Assembly (NCBI GenBank): GCA_963575645.1
Contig: OY754471.1
Span: forward strand, 35,038,401 to 35,102,400
DNA length: 64,000 nucleotides
Origin: Xanthostigma xanthostigma
Taxonomy: Eukaryota > Arthropoda > Insecta > Raphidioptera > Raphidiidae
Reading direction: 5' to 3'
The translations under genes and the position numbers were made by a program. Positions 57,690-64,000 of the stretch are shown one piece after another; position 1 is the stretch's first letter; every line of letters begins with the position of its first letter. Under the pieces are notes generated by a model. That model was not told the origin of the DNA. It searched no databases and saw nothing but the letters and a program-made list of their open reading frames with translations.

Positions 57690-60340
57690 AATCTACTTTG
57701 AAAGTAGCTTTCGCGTCAAAAGTCATCTCCAAAATCAGACTTAGCGTTGATGGTAATAATAAGGTATAGAAATAGGGCATTAACCGTCCGAATTTTGGCA
57801 CAGATACCAAACTTATTAACGTGCATTGGTAATTATCCGATCCAAACTAATTACGTTCTTCGATGTCGTCCGTCGTGAGAGTGGTTCTGACGACCATTGG
57901 CTTCTACTAGAGAAATAAGTTCTTCTTAATAAGGGACGTGAAAAAGTCATGAGTGAAAATAAATCTGAAGGGAACTTTTTTAAAACTTGCTAATCTATAT
58001 GAAATTATTCGGACAACTACCGTATGACAGTACCTCACAAGGTCAATCAATAACTGTCCATCATTATGTTGTAGCAAGCATTGCTACATCTCTCTCTCTC
58101 TCTTTTAATATTGTCAAAATTAGTTTTCCTTAGCTACGCTGGAAAAATGAATGTTATTATTTTTAGAAAAAATTTAATTAAATGATTACTTCTATTGAGA
58201 AAACATCAGTTTACGAATTGTTATTAATTTAAAGCGTTTCATTTTTTTTGAAGTAAGAACTTAATAGTGCTTACAATGTGCTGTCGGAATGAAATATCGG
58301 ACAAACATGTTTGATCGGCCAACTCGTTGGTCCTTTGACGGCCGCCATTTTTTATTGTCGAATTTGACTTCCGTTTCCAATGTATAGGCACTATATTATT
58401 TTCTCAGTGTTTATCGGCCGACCCCAAGATTATAATGTAGGCACCGACATCATAATCTTCGTGTTTGCTCTTCTGCCGATGTCTGTCAACATCGGATCCG
58501 AAGAAATGTACGTACAGCCTAAGACGCGCACCAATAATCGAGGCTCTGCCGTACTTCTTTTTTCCCGGACCCTAACAATAGCTCCGCAAACCTCAGTTGA
58601 AGAACCGCTGTGTTCTGTGTTCTATTCTATTTCTAAAAGCACAATGTATACATTCTCGTCGTTCTTGTTTACTTCAACTTTATAGCGCATCTCTCAGTCT
58701 TTTAAAATGTCAAGTATCTCTGCTCGGTCTGTCTGTCTGCGCGTCTGTACGACAGCAGCCGTTGGGATGTCCGCCTGTCTCTTCTCAATAGCCTGGCTAG
58801 TCGAAGTTCCAACTTTCAAAATGCGTACACATTTCTCTTAATGTTTACAGTGATGGAGTCAGATTATGTTTCCTTACAAAAATAAAAATATTAACTATAT
58901 AGTGTCTGTTGGCGTCACATTCTCTCGTCTGAAACTTAAAGTGTATTGCATACGGGTGGCCAGAAAGTCTTTCGGTCCTTTCTGTATCTACGCTCTTAGG
59001 TCAAATTCAACGTAAAAATTACCGTTTTTTTAGGAACGTATTCTTTTATAGGCACTATTATTAAAATTTTCACCTATTTGATTCACATTTATAAAGTAGG
59101 TAGTTCTCGCTAGAGTGAAGATTCATATTCGGCAATGCCTAATGTGAAAAAGTAGCTCTCGGAGTATGTGAAATACAAATCTGCAGTTTACCATTTCAAA
59201 ATTTTGATCGAAATTCTTTTTTTCGTTAAAAAAAAGTTAAATATTCTAGATTTTTCAGTTTTTTGTTTATTTATTTTTTTGGTCTGACAAGGAAATTCTA
59301 ATTGATAATCTGAAAACTAGAGACCATTCCCTACAAAATTGTTTGAATACAGTTTTTTCATAGAATGCCAAATAAAGAAACTATAAGCAGTGGAGTTCAA
59401 TTAGATTAAAAAATCATAAATTTGGGGCAATAGAATCTTCATCATTTTTTTTTTTTTGCATTATCTGACATTTTCTATAATTCAAGTGCTTTGGAGATTT
59501 TAAGAAAGTTGATGCGTTACAGTCCCAATCAAAAGTAAGTCGAATTCTAAATGGGAATTTTTCCATAATCAATTTTTACAAAAGGTTATAAGTCGATGAA
59601 ACCAATAAATTATTGTCATAAAGGCATAAATAAATATTTTTTTTTAATATTAATTACATTCAGTATTTTACTTAATGGACTAACTTTTGAATTTTTTGTA
59701 CAAAGTTAGGTTAGAAAAAATAAATTTATGTAAATATCTGTATTTTACATATTTTTTGCAGTAAATAATTAAAAAAAGAAATTAGAAGTAATAAAAGTTA
59801 AAATTAAATCATTAAAAAGTTGAAAATTTAGTTCAAATTGTTAAAATTGTCAAAAATAAAAGTCCATAATCGAAAAGTGCTAAGGTTTAATTTTTTTTTA
59901 TTGATTAAAAGTCTCCTAATTAAATTGGAAAAAATATTAAAACATCGATGCTTTACATAGTTAGTTTTCGTAACTGTTGACATTATTTGGTTATTCGCAA
60001 AAAATTAAAATGTACCGTTTGCATGCTAGGTTGACATATTTTCCATATGTAAAAGTTTTTTTTTAATTTTTAACTTTATAAATCTCCTAATGATTTTGGA
60101 TTTTTACAGAAAATGTTGTCATAAAAAAATCTATTAAAAAAACTTTATTTCAGATTTTTTTCATTATCTTCGTAAAACGGCTCAACCTCCTTTAAGTCGC
60201 TAATTATGAATGCGAGTTTTCGGTGATATTTACGCCTTCCTCACTATGAGAACTGTTATATTTACACCCGATAATTTTCGTAAAAAATTATTATATGTTG
60301 CTTCCATCGCTAAAACAAAATATGTAAAATTCATAGTAAT
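57690..60340. other. Long stretch without genes
   Basis: A CT run lies at about 58089-58104. 58380-58790 is more GC-balanced and has overlapping open frames with no recognisable motif. At 58955, GGGTGGCCAGAAAGTCTTTC resembles a mariner end without a partner. 59000-60300 is AT-rich filler. Confidence 0.35.
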
Positions 60341-60344
60341 ATTA

Positions 60345-60975
60345 GATATACATGCGAAAGCAACTCGGTATGTTTGTCTATCCCTTACGCTTTCACGGCC
60401 AAACAGCTGGGCCGATTGTGATGAAATTTACTACTATTTTTTTTTTTTAAATTAACCCTTAAGGAAGTTAAATGCCTTATCATAAATTAAGGTTAAAAGT
60501 GGGTTTTCCGGTACTTTCAATGCGAAATCTTGATGCGCCCAAATTGTGTAATGGTACATGTCTTAACAAGTTCCTCATCTGGGTCGAAATATTGTTAGTG
60601 AAAAATCTAAAGGAGATAGTGTTTTAATACCACGAATACCAATTATACCAACTAATTTGCCTTTTCGATTTAAAAGATTACAAGTTCCATTAAAACTGCT
60701 TTCGGAATAACTATAAACAAAGCCCAGGAGCAAACACTTAAAGTAGCTGGCATTAATTTAGAAAAACCATGTTTTTCGCACGGCTAGCTGTATGTGGCTT
60801 GCTCGCGTGTATCGAGTTCACATCTATGTTTTTGCAAAAGGTGGAAAAACAAAAAACATTGTTTATAAGGCCGTCTTATAAATTAGAATCTTACTTGAAT
60901 TTATGAATTTTTCAATCAATTATATCAACTGTAGTACACTGATTCCACGCGGACGAAGTCGTGGGTAAAAGCTAG
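60345..60975 (+). mobile_element. Helitron with decayed helicase
   Basis: The 5' part (ATGCGAAAGCAACTCGG onward, GGGCCGATTGTGATGAAATT) matches the short Helitron at 39940-40253. The 3' end has a short GC hairpin in CCACGCGGACGAAGTCGTGG and finishes AAAAGCTAG followed by T, a standard Helitron terminus. The exact 5' boundary is uncertain. Confidence 0.7.
60598..60870 (+). pseudogene. Helitron Pif1-like helicase, C-terminal relic
   Basis: With frameshifts the sequence reads DSVLIPRIPIIPTNLPFRFK, RLQVPLKLLS, then a decayed TINKAQGQ block (TKPRS in the shifted frame), then a HVFRTA / LYVACSRV-like part and VYIYVFAKGGKTKNIVYK-like sequence. This is the order at the C-terminus of Helitron helicases (IPRI, LPF, FKRLQFP, KAQGQS, SHGQLYVA-SRV). 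Stops and shifts make it non-functional. Confidence 0.75.
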
Positions 60976-60999
60976 TTGTAGTACATAATTTTTTTATAC

Positions 61000-61705
61000 A
61001 GAACAACTGTATAAGATATATACGTACAATACAGTAAATACATAAAGTTAAGAAGATGCACTTTGAAAGATATACGCAGATAAGTTCCATTAGATGCGCT
61101 ATGGTAACTTCGCGTAGGAAGGCATTAAAAAAGTCTAATTTAACGTTTAAAATAGACCTCTCTACGTCGCTGCCAAAATGATTACAACAAAGTATCACAA
61201 CAGCCAACAACCTTACATTTAACATTAATGTAATGACAAAAAAAGATATTTCCACAGCCCACAAATAGGTATGTATATTAAGTATTTTATAATTATATCA
61301 TACACATCTTTTTTCAATATCATTAAAAAAACATCATATATATTTTGTTAAGTGTTAATGTGTTGCACAGTTAATCACGTTATTTAAAACTTTCAAACCT
61401 GTTTTAATTTAACTTGGAACTGTAAAAAATTGCTTTTTCACACCTTTCAAATTATTTTTAAATTGATTATGCTTATAGAAAAAACAAGCCGATTCTAATA
61501 TCAACCACACGATTTCTGTAACTAGGTATTTCGGTTTAGGTTTTTCAAGTTTAAAAATTAGAAAAAAAAACAAACATCAATATTTTAAGCTGTGTTTACA
61601 CGGGGGACATAACAAACTTGTTTTTCAGTTGTGAATATGATGTTGAACTTAGTTACGGTGGATAACATAAATATTTTTATCTATTTTTAAACTAGCTGAC
61701 GTACA
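61000..61705. other. AT-rich intergenic sequence
   Basis: No feature recognised. Confidence 0.35.
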
Positions 61706-61712
61706 TTAGATA

Positions 61713-62095
61713 CTAGCCGTTATCCGCTTCACCGCACGCGAATGAGATGAAAAAAGGCAGCGATAACAGTAGTGGAGCCTTCGGCTCCACCGTACTACAG
61801 TCATCATTTGTGATACTGTGTCCAATTCGGCAACGTCAACAGCACCTCATTACAAACACAAACTTTTTATATATACCGTTACTTTCGTTATAAAATTACT
61901 GTACTTTCACCATGTTTTCAAATTTAGACAATTTTTTTGGGATTTCTATGTTTTATCAAAATAAAATATACTTACCCTATATTACTCAGGGTCAGTGTAG
62001 CTTTTTATTAGAGAAAGAATTTTTAGAATCCGCTGAAAAGTTTCAGAGATTACCCCCTACAAAAAAATTTTATCCCATTTATATAATAGTATAGA
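61713..62095 (-). mobile_element. Short non-autonomous Helitron
   Basis: Minus strand: TCTATACTATTATATAAATG start after A; end GTGAAGCGGATAACGGCTAG followed by T. The inner hairpin GTGGAGCC/GGCTCCAC lies at 61773-61791. Confidence 0.7.
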
Positions 62096-62110
62096 TGTAT
62101 TAGTCTAAGA

Positions 62111-62600
62111 TCCTCATCTGTTATTTGATGATGACAAAGATTTTGTAGATAATATACATTGATAAATCGCACATGGATTGCCTAGTTAAATCGCGCACCG
62201 ATGCTGTTAAATTAAAAAAATTCTAATCGACTTTTTTAATCAACTTTCCCGATTTGTTAACATAAAAATCGAGCCCAAGATGCGATAATAATATAACACA
62301 AGGAATCGGAATATACCACTGATTCTATACATAAATATAGATCATCCACATAAACATACCTTGTAAATAGTTGTGTTCTGTGTACTTTAGTTTATTTGTT
62401 TTTTTAGCATTTTATTTGTGTCATATTCTCTCATCTTAGGCTCGATTTTTATAATTAACAAATCGGGGAAGATGACCTAAAAAGTTAATTATAATTTATT
62501 TAATTTAATAGCATCGGTACGTGATTTACATGTGCGATTTATCAATGTATATATTATTTAACATATAATCTTTGTCATGATCAAATAACAGATGAGGGTA
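62111..62600. repeat. Diverged foldback, about 190-bp arms
   Basis: CCTCATCTGTTATTTGATGA, AATCGCACATG and CCCGATTTGTTAAC in the left arm return inverted in 62410-62600. Arms differ at perhaps one base in five to six. Confidence 0.75.
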
Positions 62601-63231
62601 TATATTTCTTACACCGGATCTCGCACTATAAGGAAAAGAAGAAGCTTTCAAACTACAAAAAAAGTTCTGATCATTTTTTTTTGTCGATAGTGCTGTTGGA
62701 ATAACAAGACTACAGATCTCAACACTTGATAAAAAGATCAAAAACTTTAAAAGGAACTTAAAAAATTTACGGCTAACGTGGCAACGTAAGCTTAAAAATC
62801 GTGTTATATTCTTTCACGAAGCAAAGATGTCGGCATTATCAAGAGTAATTATTCCTGCTAATCAAAACTGTTTCATGCTCGTGTATATAGCTTGAAATCT
62901 TATTATAGATACTAATAAACTCAGTTGTCGAGTATCTATAATATTTCTTCTCCGTCTCTCTCACTCGAACTCATCCAAAAAAGGTACTGATTTTTGAGAT
63001 AAGTAATCAGTTCGAAAATAAAAATTTATTACAACTCTTAGATCCTATACAAAACATGACTACACCTCTAGAAAATTTTAATTTTTAACAGGCCTATTAT
63101 TTCTTGTGTTAGTATAGTCATTCTCATTTGTACCTCAATTACTCAATTTCCGCAAGGACCATACTTAAAGGCAAAAAGGTCCTTGTCAAATTGGAAACAA
63201 AAGCGAAGACTGACACTTCCGTGGTCTAGAA

Positions 63232-63310
63232 CAGCGATTCCTAAAAGGTGGTCCGCGGAACCCTGGGGTTCCGTGGAAGGGTCACAGGGATTCCGCGGTC
63301 GGTCCGAGAG
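63232..63310. mobile_element. One end of a hAT-like element
   Basis: CAGCGATTCCTAAAAGGTGG, then CCGCGGAACC and repeated TTCCG motifs, resembles common hAT ends. No partner end or target duplication was found before the window ends. Confidence 0.5.
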
Positions 63311-64000
63311 TTAAGAAAATATGTGAAAAAATACCATTCTTCACATTAAATAGTTATATTGTATTTCTTTGTTACAATAAATGTTTGGCAATACTTATAA
63401 TTAATATTTTTCATTTATAATTTGTTCTTTCTTCGCGTCTAACACGAAAATATTCAAACTACAAGGTAAATATTGCTGTCTTATAATTGAATTTGATCCA
63501 CCCAATAACTTGGCATAGCCAGTGCTAGGGTGGATTTTTAAATACATGTAAAATTACAATAATATGAAGTTATGCTATAGATGAGTGTTTTTTTAATCGG
63601 TGGAAATTTCATTACGGTCTCAATCGTGTATCCGCTACATAATTCGGAAGCTACCTTGTTTTGGGACGATACTATCTTCATTGTTTATAATTTTAAAAAT
63701 ATTAGCCGGCAGTCAAGTAGCAAAATATTTCTCTTATTTTCGCCTATTACTTTAATTCACATTTAAGCGTTTTATGATTTTAATTTTCAGACAGATTTCA
63801 TGTTCTATATTTATTTTCAATTAACTTAGCGTCTAAATATTGGTAGGTATGAAAAACCACGCTGTTCCATACATGACTTTTTTATTTCAAAACCATTTTA
63901 ATATCATATAAAAAATGTCAGAATTTGCTATATACCTATATGTTTCAGACATTTTATAGATACAGACTACAAAAAAGAGGTGCGTATGTTTGTGCACACA
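63311..64000. other. Right edge of the window, no recognised feature
   Basis: AT-rich; no gene or paired repeat is supported. Confidence 0.4.

Noticed and set aside
58380..58791. Overlapping frames of 101 and 64 codons
   Set aside because: No recognisable domain; the region is only mildly more GC-rich. Could be revisited with RNA data.
58950..59000. Mariner-like end GGGTGGCCAGAAAGTCTTTC
   Set aside because: No matching inverted end or transposase found downstream; left unannotated as an element.

Overview
The window is insect-like nuclear DNA: strongly AT-rich, gene-poor and packed with transposon debris. Two protein-coding genes are convincing, both on the minus strand. One (24440-25471) encodes a polyglutamine protein that I read as Corto, the centrosomal and chromosomal factor. 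The other (32503-34998) is an intronless, intact SART1/Snu66, a component of the U4/U6.U5 tri-snRNP. Corto points to an insect. The hAT-type miniature elements and the general style of the repeats would suit a hemipteran such as an aphid relative, but nothing here proves the order. I see no bacterial-type operon, CRISPR array or intact functional tRNA/rRNA gene.

Layout. 1-2420: a Tc1/mariner-like element with about 70-bp terminal inverted repeats, stuffed with an interleaved inverted repeat (order A-B-A'-B') that carries a tRNA-derived head. 2420-15600: foldback elements, four hAT elements with 8-bp target-site duplications (one keeps the end of a hAT transposase), a tRNA-Ile-derived SINE head and a nested TA-flanked element. 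15600-24400: largely featureless AT-rich DNA with a Tigger/pogo-like MITE. 23350-25960: the corto gene between two CpG-rich patches. 26300-32500: dispersed repeats, two hAT elements sharing one target site, a TIR element with an internal satellite, and a 202-bp tandem duplication. 32500-35000: SART1. 35900-39000: large foldbacks. 39000-43220: a head-to-head pair of Helitrons, a TA microsatellite, a 120-bp satellite and a LINE RNase H relic. 43770-56700: Tigger/pogo elements, three further Helitrons or Helitron-end chimeras, foldbacks, a tRNA-Gly-like head and nested hAT MITEs. 57000-64000: sparse, with a Helitron that keeps helicase remnants, another short Helitron, a diverged foldback and a hAT end.

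Function. The two genes do not form a pathway: one is a chromatin regulator, the other a splicing factor. Most of the rest is mobile-element history. Several nesting events are datable from intact target-site duplications. The most unusual structures are the A-B-A'-B' composite, the double hAT insertion into one palindromic target, the Helitrons that carry a tRNA-Lys relic at a common position, and foldbacks that share a stem followed by GAAACGT and resemble part of a hammerhead-ribozyme core. All family calls come from reading the sequence; no database search was run.
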